DNA of 47,319 nucleotides from Promethearchaeota archaeon Loki_b31. GTDB taxonomy: Archaea; Asgardarchaeota; Lokiarchaeia; Sigyniarchaeales; SOKP01. How positions within the stretch are numbered: position 1 is the first letter of the stretch; every line of letters starts with the position of its first letter. The position numbers and the translations under genes are program-made. Below are positions 1 to 8,477 of this stretch, piece after piece. The stretch covers positions 1 to 47,319 of the forward strand of contig NJBI01000025.1 of NCBI GenBank assembly GCA_005222975.1. The letters are read 5' to 3'. Below the pieces are notes generated by a model that was not told where the DNA came from, ran no database searches, and saw only the letters and a program-made list of their open reading frames with translations.

Positions 1-228
1 AAAATCTTTAAGAAAATTGGATTATAGAAGCGACGAAATTTAAATCTGTATAGAAAAGGTATAAAACGAGTGAATTCTTTAAGAAAATTAAAAATGAGTA
101 AAATCAAAAAAAATTAAAATTTACTCAAATAGTTATTTAAAAATCATTTGATTTTAAGTTGATTAGAACTTTTGTAAATAAGTTATTTACAATCTTAAAT
201 CAGAATTTAATTGTTTTAGTTACACGAT

Positions 229-609
229 CTATCTATTTAAAACTTTTTTTATGTAATCACGAAGTTCATTGCCCGAAAACGGTTTTGTAATGTATCCATC
301 TGCGCCTAATTCTTTACCTTTTTCAATATCTTCCTTAAAACTCTTAACTGTGAAAAGGACAACTCGGATATCCTTATAGTCTTCCTTCGTTCTTATATGT
401 CGGAGAACCTCAAATCCTGACAGCCCTGGCATCATTAGATCAAGGAGTATTAGGACGATCTCCTCGTGTTTTTCTTCAAGACCCTTTAAGCATTCTTTCC
501 CATTGCTACAAGTAAGTGTCTTAAAACTATCAAGTTTTAAAAATCTTTCAGTAAGATTGACGATATCTGGCTCATCGTCACAAATTAGAATAGTATTTTT
601 ATCTGACAT
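229..609 (-). CDS. CheY-like response regulator receiver domain protein
   Basis: Single-domain receiver of 126 residues. The acidic pair is at D11-D12, the phospho-acceptor Asp is D57 in the LLDLMMPG motif, the switch Thr is T87 and the conserved Lys is K109 in a TKPF motif, so every catalytic position is present. There is no output domain, so it probably acts by protein-protein contact after phosphorylation by a histidine kinase encoded elsewhere. It is transcribed alone and divergently from the downstream methyltransferase. The stop codon is TAG, which shows TAG serves as an ordinary terminator in this genome. The specific pathway cannot be told from the sequence. Confidence 0.93.
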   Translation of the reverse strand: MSDKNTILICDDEPDIVNLTERFLKLDSFKTLTCSNGKECLKGLEEKHEEIVLILLDLMMPGLSGFEVLRHIRTKEDYKDIRVVLFTVKSFKEDIEKGKELGADGYITKPFSGNELRDYIKKVLNR

Positions 610-751
610 GTTAAACCTCGATTGTTTTTAATAAAACTTTATTTTTTTTTAATTTGGCATTTAACTTATTCTTATGACTACATATATATTTTATCTACTT
701 ATTTAATAATTTATATATATACTTTTTAGCATTTTTAAATACTGCAAATTT

Positions 752-1408
752 ATGTCAAATCGCGAAGGTACGCCCAAGTTTCCAGATTCCTACATCGGTG
801 ATAAATCAATAGAATACGATAATTCAACATGGATGGAAAGAAATCAAAAAAAGACAACTTTATTATGTTTACAATATTTACGCGATGATAAGTTGGATAA
901 TCTCGGTAATTATAACGTTTTAGATGGTAATCATTACATTATTGTGGATTTGGGTTGTGGCTCAGGCTTTTCTTCGGAAATCTTAGTGGATAGCGGCCAT
1001 CGAGTTATTGGTATCGATATTCTAATCGATATGCTCTCGAAAGCAAAAACTAAAAAAAAAAACTTAGAAAATAAAAAAAATCTAGAGCTAATATTAGCTG
1101 ATATTAATTATTTACCTTTAAGAAAGGCTTCAATTAACCATATTATTTCAATTTCTGCTTACAATTTTATAATTTATGGAACAGAAACAATTCGAGACAA
1201 ATTTAAAACTGTTAATAATACAGCAATATATTTGAAAAAAATTTTGAAACCAAAAGGAAGAATAATAATCGAATTTTACCCAAAAGACGAAAAGGAATTA
1301 GAAATCTTTATATCTTCCTTTAATAATAACGGTTTTGATGGATTTATGATTAAAAAGAATCCTGCTCAAAAAGCGGGTCAGACTTACTTATTATTAAAAA
1401 AACGGTGA
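752..1408 (+). CDS. Bud23-like SAM-dependent rRNA (guanine-N7) methyltransferase
   Basis: Class I Rossmann methyltransferase of 218 residues. SAM motif I is VDLGCGSG at residues 65-72. Beyond motif I, the ISISA stretch after strand 4, the EFYPKDEKELE block and the final AGQTYLLL tail resemble eukaryotic Bud23/WBSCR22, which makes m7G in small-subunit rRNA with Trm112 as partner. Family assignment is from pattern recognition; a generic class I methyltransferase is the alternative. Its TGA stop (1406-1408) is in the same frame as the following radical SAM gene and overlaps a GTG (1405), so the two may be translationally coupled. No Trm112 gene is in the window. Confidence 0.75.
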   Translation: MSNREGTPKFPDSYIGDKSIEYDNSTWMERNQKKTTLLCLQYLRDDKLDNLGNYNVLDGNHYIIVDLGCGSGFSSEILVDSGHRVIGIDILIDMLSKAKTKKKNLENKKNLELILADINYLPLRKASINHIISISAYNFIIYGTETIRDKFKTVNNTAIYLKKILKPKGRIIIEFYPKDEKELEIFISSFNNNGFDGFMIKKNPAQKAGQTYLLLKKR

Positions 1409-1462
1409 GAAAATATAGGAACTTGCATATTTTGTGGAAAAACAGGCAAGTTTATCTCCGAT

Positions 1463-2512
1463 GTGCTACAAGTATGTCGAGATTGCATTCTAAACAAAAA
1501 TTGGGAAGTCGTTGAACCACATATTTTAGCTGTTCATAAACAAGTTAGAAATTTAGTAGATTTGCCGTCCAAACCTCCAAAAGCAGATGATATGGATGCT
1601 GAATTAAAATGTAACCTTTGCATTAACGAATGTATTCTTTCTAAAACTGACATAAGCTATTGTGGGCTGCGAAATATACCGAAAAGTCAAAGTGGGGAGT
1701 TACCATTACCTTCTAGATCAAGAGGTTATATTCATGGGTACCTTGATCGAATACCAACTAATTGTTGTAATGCATGGTTTTGTAGCGCAGAATATGATAC
1801 ATACTCTTACGCCGCGTTTCTTTATGGTTGCACATTTTCGTGCCTTTTCTGCCAGAATAGTAGCCATAAGCAATTTCAGAAGCGATATCTATTTGATAGT
1901 GAAACTTTAGCAAATCAAATAGTAAAAAATGAAAAAATTACTTGTCTATGTTACTTCGGGGGAACTCCCGAATCCCAATTACCTTTTTCTATTAATTTAG
2001 CAGAACTAATTTTAGAAAAAATAGAAAATAAAGATGAAAAGAGAAAATTTAGGATATGTTGGGAATGGAATGGAAGTGGAAGACAAGATTTAGTAGAAAA
2101 ATGCATGAGACTCGCAATAAAAACGGGCGGAAATATTAAATTTGATTTAAAAAGTTTTAACGAGAAATTAAATTTAGCAATGTGTGGTGTCAGTAATCGT
2201 AGAACACTTGATAATTTCAAATATCTCGCAGAAAACTATTTTAGTACTCGGGAAAAAGAAATGCCAGAACTGAGTGGTTGTACTTTAATGGTTCCAGGTT
2301 ATGTCAACCATGAGGAAGTGGAACTGATTTCTAAGTTTATTAGTGAAATCAACGATAAGATACCTTATAGCTTGCTGGTTTTCCACGGAGACTATCAAAT
2401 GAAGGATTTAGGTATTACTCCAAGGAAACAAGCAGTAAAATGCCTAGAGATAGCTAAGGAATATCTTAAGAATGTGAACTTAGGAAATAAGTTCCTTTTG
2501 GGGCTTTCCTAA
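1463..2512 (+). CDS. Radical SAM protein with zinc-ribbon N-terminus (PflA-like)
   Basis: Radical SAM enzyme. The 4Fe-4S cysteines are C123, C127 and C130 (GCTFSCLFC), counted from the GTG at 1463. They are preceded by a CNLC...C...CGLR cluster and by the TNCCNAWFC motif typical of an uncharacterised archaeal branch of activase-like radical SAM proteins. The GTG start is doubtful. The same frame is open back to 1409 and encodes two further Cys codons (1424, 1433) which, with those at 1475 and 1484, form a CxxC...CxxC zinc ribbon. No ATG, GTG or TTG precedes that ribbon in frame. A GTG at 1405 would be in frame if one base were removed, which suggests a sequence error, an unusual start or a lesion. 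Substrate unknown. Confidence 0.8.
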   Translation: MLQVCRDCILNKNWEVVEPHILAVHKQVRNLVDLPSKPPKADDMDAELKCNLCINECILSKTDISYCGLRNIPKSQSGELPLPSRSRGYIHGYLDRIPTNCCNAWFCSAEYDTYSYAAFLYGCTFSCLFCQNSSHKQFQKRYLFDSETLANQIVKNEKITCLCYFGGTPESQLPFSINLAELILEKIENKDEKRKFRICWEWNGSGRQDLVEKCMRLAIKTGGNIKFDLKSFNEKLNLAMCGVSNRRTLDNFKYLAENYFSTREKEMPELSGCTLMVPGYVNHEEVELISKFISEINDKIPYSLLVFHGDYQMKDLGITPRKQAVKCLEIAKEYLKNVNLGNKFLLGLS

Positions 2513-2660
2513 TCTTCTTTACAAGCATTTCTTGGTTTGAGTTAATACATATTTTCTAACGATCTTGTGAAACTATCATTATCTTTTTTTCCATAATAGT
2601 TATTAAATAGGAAAAACTAGGATAACCTTATTATTAATTTTAAAAAAAAGTTGCTTAAGA

Positions 2661-3761
2661 ATGAAAAGAATTAAGAGTGTTGATACAATTCGCGGATTAT
2701 GCATACTTCTCATGATTCTTGGACACCTAATGGATTGGTGGATTATACCCGACGATAGATGGTTAATATTTATATTGTTTGCATTTTTAGCGCCTATAGC
2801 TGCTACAGGATTTATGTTTATTTCAGGATTCAGTGCTATTTTATCTTATAAAAGGAAAGTTACAAATATAGAAGGTTCAAATGGACTTACTATACGCAAA
2901 GTTAAAAGCATATACATTATTAGAGCTTTGTTATTATTAATAGTAGCTTTGCTCTATAATACAGCAATAGCTTTTGGTATTCCCGATCCTACTTGGATTT
3001 GGGCGTGGAATATTTTACAAACAATCGCGATTTCGCTCTTATTGGGGTGGCTTTTCTTAAATACTTCAAAAACATTTAGGGTTTTGGTTGGAATTGTATT
3101 ACTAGTTAGCAATCAATTTATTTCACCCTTTTTGCTACTCTATGAGGGACAAACTAATATTTATGGGCTGTTATTCTATATTTTATTCCATCCTTTAGAG
3201 CAATTTACAATCTTGTCTTATTTTTCAATTTTTCTCATTGGAACTGTAGTGGGAGATTTATTTTTTGATGTTAACAAAATTAGCGATCAAGAGGAAAGGA
3301 AACATGCGATAAAATATGTGTTTATAACGCCTTTATTGTTAATTGGGATAATTTCAGTGTCGTTTAGTTTCATTTTTCGTTTTCCAGATATTTTATTTCG
3401 TAGAACCTTTTCTTCGCTGGTTTTTTCTATTGGTTTTATTCTAATTTTTCTTTCAATACTTTTATATATTGAAGAATTCGAAGTTATTAAAACAAAAAAA
3501 AGTTATAGATTTTTCTTTTATTACTCTTTTTACTCTTTTACTATTTATTTGGCGCATGATCCTTTGTATTTTATATTTTTTCAACAATTAAACGCTTTGA
3601 CTATTTGGATAGGACTCGTAGGAACTACATTTTTGATAACGCTATTACTCAAAGGCGTTTATAAAAAATGGGGGAGAAAAGCCTCTTTAAAAACTCAATT
3701 AAGCATCCTAAGTTTAGTAATACTAAAGATAATAGAAAAAAAAGAAAGTAAAAATAATTAA
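2661..3761 (+). CDS. Multi-pass membrane acyltransferase-like protein (HGSNAT/DUF1624-like), copy 1
   Basis: Integral membrane protein of 366 residues with about ten hydrophobic segments. It opens with the RIKSVDTIRGLCILLMILGH block found in DUF1624/heparan-alpha-glucosaminide N-acetyltransferase-like and related acyltransferase-3 proteins, where the early His is thought to take part in acyl transfer. It is closely similar along its whole length to the gene at 4621-5727 on the other strand. Function is inferred from family only: probably transfer of an acyl group to an envelope molecule. It stands alone upstream of rps10. Confidence 0.7.
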   Translation: MKRIKSVDTIRGLCILLMILGHLMDWWIIPDDRWLIFILFAFLAPIAATGFMFISGFSAILSYKRKVTNIEGSNGLTIRKVKSIYIIRALLLLIVALLYNTAIAFGIPDPTWIWAWNILQTIAISLLLGWLFLNTSKTFRVLVGIVLLVSNQFISPFLLLYEGQTNIYGLLFYILFHPLEQFTILSYFSIFLIGTVVGDLFFDVNKISDQEERKHAIKYVFITPLLLIGIISVSFSFIFRFPDILFRRTFSSLVFSIGFILIFLSILLYIEEFEVIKTKKSYRFFFYYSFYSFTIYLAHDPLYFIFFQQLNALTIWIGLVGTTFLITLLLKGVYKKWGRKASLKTQLSILSLVILKIIEKKESKNN

Positions 3762-3881
3762 TTTGGCAATATTTTTTTTTCAATAAAAGTTAAGTTCCTA
3801 GTTTTAAGCTATGAATGATAAAATTTATTTAATTTTAATAATTTCTAACTCTAATTACTTCAATTAAAAAATGTTAAAAAA

Positions 3882-4187
3882 ATGCAACGAGCAAGAATTA
3901 GACTTTCTTCTACGAAGCTTCCAGCGTTAAAAGCCGTATGCGATCAAATAGAAAGTGTATGTAAAAATCAAGGCATTAGAAAACTTGGACCAATCCCCTT
4001 ACCTACAAAGAGATTACGCGTACCCGTATTAAAAGCACCTTCTGGTCAAGGAACTGCGACTTGGGCGAAATTTGAAATGAGAATCCACAAACGCCTTTTT
4101 GAAATAATTGCGAACGAGCGCTCGATGCATCTTATTATGAAGATCCAGATTCCAGAAACAGTTTTAGTCGAAATTGAGTTAATATAA
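3882..4187 (+). CDS. rps10: Small ribosomal subunit protein uS10 (archaeal type)
   Basis: Protein of 101 residues, the normal length for archaeal uS10. The RARIRLSSTK opening, the GPIPLPTKRLRVPVLKAPSGQG loop that reaches into the 30S head, and the ERSMHLIMKIQIPETVLVEIEL ending all match the family. It binds 16S rRNA in the head of the small subunit. In many archaea this gene follows the elongation factor 1A gene; here it stands apart, between two membrane-protein paralogues. Start ATG at 3882 gives the expected N-terminus. Confidence 0.96.
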   Translation: MQRARIRLSSTKLPALKAVCDQIESVCKNQGIRKLGPIPLPTKRLRVPVLKAPSGQGTATWAKFEMRIHKRLFEIIANERSMHLIMKIQIPETVLVEIELI

Positions 4188-4259
4188 TCAAACTTCTTTT
4201 TATAATCTAGATATATTCCATTATAAGAAATTAATATTAAAGGAATAAATTATTATTGT

Positions 4260-4487
4260 ATGCCTTTAACATCATATCATTTAGGCCCAGGGTTAATGAT
4301 AGGATTGTTGTTTCTTAATTTCATCGATTTTCCTACATTCTTAATTGCTAGCATAATTGTTGATATAGAACCCTTTATAGTCTTATTTTTTAACTTAGAT
4401 TATCCGCTTCATGGTTTTTTCCACAGTTTCTTAGGAGGAACTATTGTTGCACTTCTCTTGACGGTGATAATGAGCAAAATATTCTAA
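4260..4487 (+). CDS. Short membrane protein resembling YdjM-type membrane-bound hydrolases, probably truncated
   Basis: Hydrophobic 75-residue protein with two or three membrane segments. The pattern (His near residue 7 in SYHLGPG, DIEP near residue 37, LHGFFHSFLGG near residues 50-60) matches the first part of the DUF457/YdjM group of membrane-bound putative metal-dependent hydrolases, whose members are roughly twice this long. The His and Asp positions are kept, but the downstream half is absent, and the next 130 bases hold no continuing reading frame. It may be a short version or a truncated remnant. Confidence 0.6.
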   Translation: MPLTSYHLGPGLMIGLLFLNFIDFPTFLIASIIVDIEPFIVLFFNLDYPLHGFFHSFLGGTIVALLLTVIMSKIF

Positions 4488-4620
4488 AAAGATACAGGCG
4501 ATTGATTAGTTTACAATGTGGGCACATACAAACATTAATCCGAATTGATCTAAGAAAACACATAAAATGCTCAACATTGCAGAACGCTTTAAAACTGCAA
4601 AAATTGTTCAATTAAGATTT

Positions 4621-5727
4621 TTAATATGAATTTAAATCCCTAGATCTTTCTTCTAATTTATTCGCTAATTTTGAACTTAAAATGCTTATTAACACTTTTA
4701 AAGAGGCATTTTTTCCCCATTTTTTATAAATGCCTTTGAGTAATAGCGCTATCAAAATTATAGTTCCTACGAAGGCTATCCAGATAGTAAAAACGTTTAA
4801 TTGAAGAAAAAATATAAAATATAACGGATTATGTGCCAAATAAATAGTAAAAGAGTAAAAAGAGAAATAATAGAAAAATCTATAACTTTTTTTTGTTTTA
4901 ACAACTTCGAATTCTTCAATATATAAAAGTATTGAAAGCAAAACTAGAACTGTACCTATTGAATATACCATCGAAGAGAATGTTCCATGGTATAAAAAAT
5001 CAGGAAAGGAAAAAATTGCACCAAATATCATTAAGATTATTCCAATTAACAATGAAAATTTTATAAAATCATATTTTATCGCATGTTTCCTTTCCTCTTG
5101 ATCGTTAATTTTATTAATTTCAAAAATAACATCTCCTACTACAGTTCCTATAAGAAATACAGAAAAAAAAGACAAGATAATATATTGCTCTAAAGGATTG
5201 AATAAAATATGATAAAATACCCCATACATATTAGGTTGACCCATATATGAGGTTAATAATATTAAAATACATTGATCAGCAACTAATAAAACAATTCCAA
5301 GAACAATCCTAAATGTTTTTGAAGTTTTAAGTAGAGGCCACATCAGAAGAAGAGAGACAGCAATCGTTTGTAAAACATTCCAAGACCAAATCCAAGTAAG
5401 ATTATTTATCGCAAAAGCTATTACAGTATTATAAATTAAAGCTATTATTAATAATAATAAAGCTCTAATAATGTATTCATTTTTAATTTTACGCATAGTG
5501 AATTCATTTAAATTTTCAGCTTTTATAACCCTCCTTTTATATGATAATGTAGTGCTGAATCCTGAAATAAACAAAAATCCCGAAGCTGCTAATGGAGCTA
5601 AAAGTTCAAAAAGTATTACTTTCAACCATTTATCTTCATATTTTAACCACCAATCGAACAGATGTCCCATAATCATCAGGAAAATACAAAATCCGCGAAT
5701 AGCATCAATACTTTTAATTCTCTTCAT
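4621..5727 (-). CDS. Multi-pass membrane acyltransferase-like protein (HGSNAT/DUF1624-like), copy 2
   Basis: Protein of 368 residues, paralogue of the gene at 2661-3761. It shares the opening RIKSIDAIRGFCIFLMIMGH block, the FISGFS motif, the HPLEQ/NPLEQ loop, the DQEERKHAIKY cytoplasmic segment and the C-terminal YKKWG(R/K)..ASLK. About ten membrane helices are predicted by eye. It is oriented towards its paralogue, with rps10 and a short membrane gene in between, so the pair form a large inverted duplication. The reaction is inferred only from the acyltransferase family; substrate unknown. Confidence 0.7.
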   Translation of the reverse strand: MKRIKSIDAIRGFCIFLMIMGHLFDWWLKYEDKWLKVILFELLAPLAASGFLFISGFSTTLSYKRRVIKAENLNEFTMRKIKNEYIIRALLLLIIALIYNTVIAFAINNLTWIWSWNVLQTIAVSLLLMWPLLKTSKTFRIVLGIVLLVADQCILILLTSYMGQPNMYGVFYHILFNPLEQYIILSFFSVFLIGTVVGDVIFEINKINDQEERKHAIKYDFIKFSLLIGIILMIFGAIFSFPDFLYHGTFSSMVYSIGTVLVLLSILLYIEEFEVVKTKKSYRFFYYFSFYSFTIYLAHNPLYFIFFLQLNVFTIWIAFVGTIILIALLLKGIYKKWGKNASLKVLISILSSKLANKLEERSRDLNSY

Positions 5728-6084
5728 AATTTATGAAAAACATAATTTTTTTATGAAAATGATTAAAGTTATACTATTTTTCTATTTAATAATTTTTATT
5801 AAATAACTTTCTTTCTTCTTTTTTCTATTATCTTTACTAAACTGGAGCTTAATTTTCTTAATTTAATTGTTTAATATCTCCCCTTTTTTTATTAAAAGAA
5901 GTCCAAATAGAAAAAAAGTTAATAGAAAAGCGATATAGATTTTGATATAATTAAAACTATAATTTTTAAATGTTTTAATCAGATTTAAATCGTTAGACAC
6001 TCTTATTTTTAATAGTGGTACATTTGAAACAAAAACAAAAGAAGGAAGTATTGATGAAGAAGGCAAATATGGAGTATTTTCTGA
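5728..6084. other. Intergenic stretch with no secure gene
   Basis: About 350 A+T-rich bases. On the plus strand one frame is open from about 5944 to 6126 and gives a polar, gene-like peptide (TKTKEGSIDEEGKYGVF), but it has no start codon and runs out of phase into the small reading frame ending at 6318. A 67-codon reading frame on the minus strand with one hydrophobic segment overlaps it and is not convincing. This may be the decayed front part of the gene fragment that follows. Confidence 0.4.
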
Positions 6085-6318
6085 GCATATAACATTGTTG
6101 AAACCACTGAATTTGGAGTTTCAATAGAAACTATTGAAATTAAAGCAAAAGTAAAAGCTGAAAGTCCAAAAGCTCTTTTATTGATATTAGATTCCGGTGA
6201 AGAATTTTGGATTCCTAGGAGTACGATATATAGTAGCTATGATTTGAAGAATAAAAAAAAGTTGCAAAAATTTATTGTAGATAAATGGATAATTGAAAAA
6301 CATAAAATACTCAAATGA
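6085..6318 (+). pseudogene. Small gene without a recognisable start, or gene remnant
   Basis: An open frame of about 77 codons ends in a TGA overlapping the ATG of the CDF transporter (ATGA), a spacing typical of a real upstream operon gene. Its product, with IEIKAKVKAESPKALLL, then EEFWIPRSTIY and DKWIIEKHKIL, resembles small archaeal proteins that have an 'ES.KALL...GEE.WIPKS.I....WL' pattern. No ATG, GTG or TTG is in frame before the stop at 6082-6084, while the adjacent frame upstream also looks coding. A frameshifted or start-less gene is the best reading; ATT at 6094 is a remote alternative start. Confidence 0.5.
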
Positions 6319-7571
6319 TTAACTCTAATAACAGTAAAAAATTTTACGCTAGACCGATTTTCGTGAATTCTGTATTATTAGTTGTAAATATAGGTCTATT
6401 TATTTTTAAGTTAATATTTGCTGATTTAAGCGGTAGTTTGGCGCTTAAAGCGGATGCTTTTGATAATCTTACAGATATAATTATGGTGTTTGCTGCTTTA
6501 GTTGGAATCACTTACGCAAAAAGAAAACCAAATGAAAAATTTCCTTATGGATATTACAAAATAGAAAATATAATCAGCTTAATTATATCACTAGTCATCT
6601 TTTATACAGCGTATAATGTAATTCTTATTTCGTTCTCCGAAATTTACGCTCACTTTGTTGGACTTCCAAAACAAATAATAACTTCTCCTGTTATTTTTAT
6701 TTTCTTAATCATTTCATTAATTATTTCCTTCTCAACAACCTTATATTTAAGGGTAATAGGAAAACAGACAAACTCACCCATAATTCAATCTCAAGCAAGC
6801 GAAAAGTTCTACGATAACCTTATCTCGTCTTCAGTGATAATCGGTTTTATAGGCGCTTTATTCGGCGTAAATTTTTTAGATTCAATAATTAGTCTACTTA
6901 TTGCTTTACTAATTATTAAAGGTGGATACGATATTTTCTTAACTTCTACTAAAATATTATTAGACGCTATAATTGATTTTGACCAAAGAAATGAACTATA
7001 TAATGTGATTAAAAACTTTCCAAATGTTAAAGAAATTGAAAACTTTGAAATTAGATCTTATGGGCGATATATTTTTTTGGAAGTAGTAGTAATTTTAAAT
7101 AAAGAACTTCATTTGCATCAAATTCAGTCGTTGAAAAATGCGCTGTCAGATAAAATCAAAGCAGAATTCCCTAAAATCTTTAAAATCATTATTATATCTC
7201 AAACTCTGCCAAAAGAAGTTATAAAAATCGCTGTGCCTTTAGCGAACAACGAAGGTTTAAGTTCTAAAATCTCCGAGCACTTTGGAGAAACGTCTTTCTT
7301 TGCTATCTTGGAAATGCAAGAAGAAAATAATTTTCTTGAATTAAAGAACTATAACATTCTACCAAACAAGTTTGCAGACGAAGAAAAAAGAAAAGGTATA
7401 CTAATTTCTGAATGGCTACTTTTAGAAAAAATCGATAAGCTTTATTTAAAAAATGAGTTGAAAAAGGGTCCACATTTACTTTTGGAAAAAGGTTTTGTTC
7501 AAATGGTTGTAACTGAGTTAAGTAGCATAAAAGACATTTTGGAACAAGAAAGACATATCCAATCCTCTTAA
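6315..7571 (+). CDS. CDF-family cation efflux transporter with C-terminal NifX/dinitrogenase-cofactor-like domain
   Basis: Protein of 418 residues. Residues 15-235 carry six membrane segments with CDF landmarks (KADAFDNLTD in helix 2, FPYGYYKIENI in the loop). Residues 240-300 fit the cytoplasmic ferredoxin-like dimerisation domain, and residues 305-418 match the NifX/NafY dinitrogenase iron-molybdenum cofactor fold (IAVPLANNEG...SEHFGETSFFAI). CDF proteins export divalent metals (Zn, Fe, Mn, Ni) by proton antiport. The second C-terminal domain may sense or bind a metal cofactor; that part is inference. The start ATG overlaps the stop of the preceding small frame. Confidence 0.88.
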   Translation: MINSNNSKKFYARPIFVNSVLLVVNIGLFIFKLIFADLSGSLALKADAFDNLTDIIMVFAALVGITYAKRKPNEKFPYGYYKIENIISLIISLVIFYTAYNVILISFSEIYAHFVGLPKQIITSPVIFIFLIISLIISFSTTLYLRVIGKQTNSPIIQSQASEKFYDNLISSSVIIGFIGALFGVNFLDSIISLLIALLIIKGGYDIFLTSTKILLDAIIDFDQRNELYNVIKNFPNVKEIENFEIRSYGRYIFLEVVVILNKELHLHQIQSLKNALSDKIKAEFPKIFKIIIISQTLPKEVIKIAVPLANNEGLSSKISEHFGETSFFAILEMQEENNFLELKNYNILPNKFADEEKRKGILISEWLLLEKIDKLYLKNELKKGPHLLLEKGFVQMVVTELSSIKDILEQERHIQSS

Positions 7572-7632
7572 TAAAAGATATTTACCTAGTTGTATTTTAT
7601 TATTTAATTAATCAAACTTTTAATTGGTTATT

Positions 7633-8460
7633 ATGGAACTTAGTCTCGATCTATTGAAGCAAATTGCTATAAATGTATTTGATGCCATACATCCTATCTT
7701 AGGCACTAAAAAGGCGGCAGAAAAGTCTCAGAGGGGCGCAGGTGGGGATATTTCAATGCAAATAGACCTTATTGCGGAAAATGTCGTTATTGACACTTTA
7801 GAAAATAAGAATGTAAATCTATTGTTAATTAGCGAAGAATTAGGCGAACAATATATAGGAAATAAAGAAAAAGCAATTAAAAGCCAAAATGTTTTAATTA
7901 TCGATCCTGTTGATGGTTCTAATAACGCAGTAAGAGGAATCCCATACTGTTCTATATCAATAGCCTATGCTATAGGTAGAACGATTAATGACATAAAGAA
8001 AGCAGTAATTCTTGATTTAAACACGAAAGATATTTATTGGGCAATTAAAGGCGAGGGTGCTTACTTAAATAATAAAAAAATTCATGTTTCTGATTTAGAC
8101 ATTACTGATAAGTGCTTTTTTGAGTTAAATCTCCCGATGAAAAACTTTTTTAAACACATAGATAATTTAAGACCAATATTTAGAAGATTTTTTCGTATAC
8201 GAGTATTAGGGAGTAGTGCTTTAACATTATGCGAACTTGCGAAAGGTAGCATGGAAGCTTTTGTTAATTTAAGAGAAACAAATCGATTGGTTGATGTTGC
8301 AGCGGGATTGCTAATCTTAAAAGAAGCTGGAGGAGAGATTTTTTCCCTTACTGGAAGTAAAATTGAAGGAGATTTATCTATTTATTTGAAATTCCCTTTC
8401 ATAGCTTCGAATGACAAGTTGGTTTCATTCTTGAAAAAAGAATTAAGTTCGTATTATTAA
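7633..8460 (+). CDS. Inositol monophosphatase/fructose-1,6-bisphosphatase family protein
   Basis: Lithium-sensitive-phosphatase family member of about 275 residues. It has the metal-binding Glu pair in ISEELGEQ, the IIDPVDGSNNAVRGIPYC motif (the usual DP(I/L)DGT is DPVDGS here) and the second metal motif near NRLVDVAAG. In archaea such enzymes hydrolyse inositol-1-phosphate and often fructose-1,6-bisphosphate as well, feeding lipid headgroups and gluconeogenesis. I prefer ATG 7633 to the TTG nine bases upstream, because the family's N-terminal helix starts there. It stands alone between the CDF gene and a convergent URO-D-family gene. Confidence 0.87.
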   Translation: MELSLDLLKQIAINVFDAIHPILGTKKAAEKSQRGAGGDISMQIDLIAENVVIDTLENKNVNLLLISEELGEQYIGNKEKAIKSQNVLIIDPVDGSNNAVRGIPYCSISIAYAIGRTINDIKKAVILDLNTKDIYWAIKGEGAYLNNKKIHVSDLDITDKCFFELNLPMKNFFKHIDNLRPIFRRFFRIRVLGSSALTLCELAKGSMEAFVNLRETNRLVDVAAGLLILKEAGGEIFSLTGSKIEGDLSIYLKFPFIASNDKLVSFLKKELSSYY

Positions 8461-8477
8461 TAGCTTATTTAGATGTA

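Noticed and set aside
1406..1408. TGA between the methyltransferase and the radical SAM gene as selenocysteine
   Set aside because: The methyltransferase is complete at this stop and there is no Sec-type motif or visible SECIS-like hairpin right there.
5863..6066. 67-codon minus-strand frame with one hydrophobic segment
   Set aside because: It overlaps plus-strand sequence with better coding character and has no similarity I can recognise.
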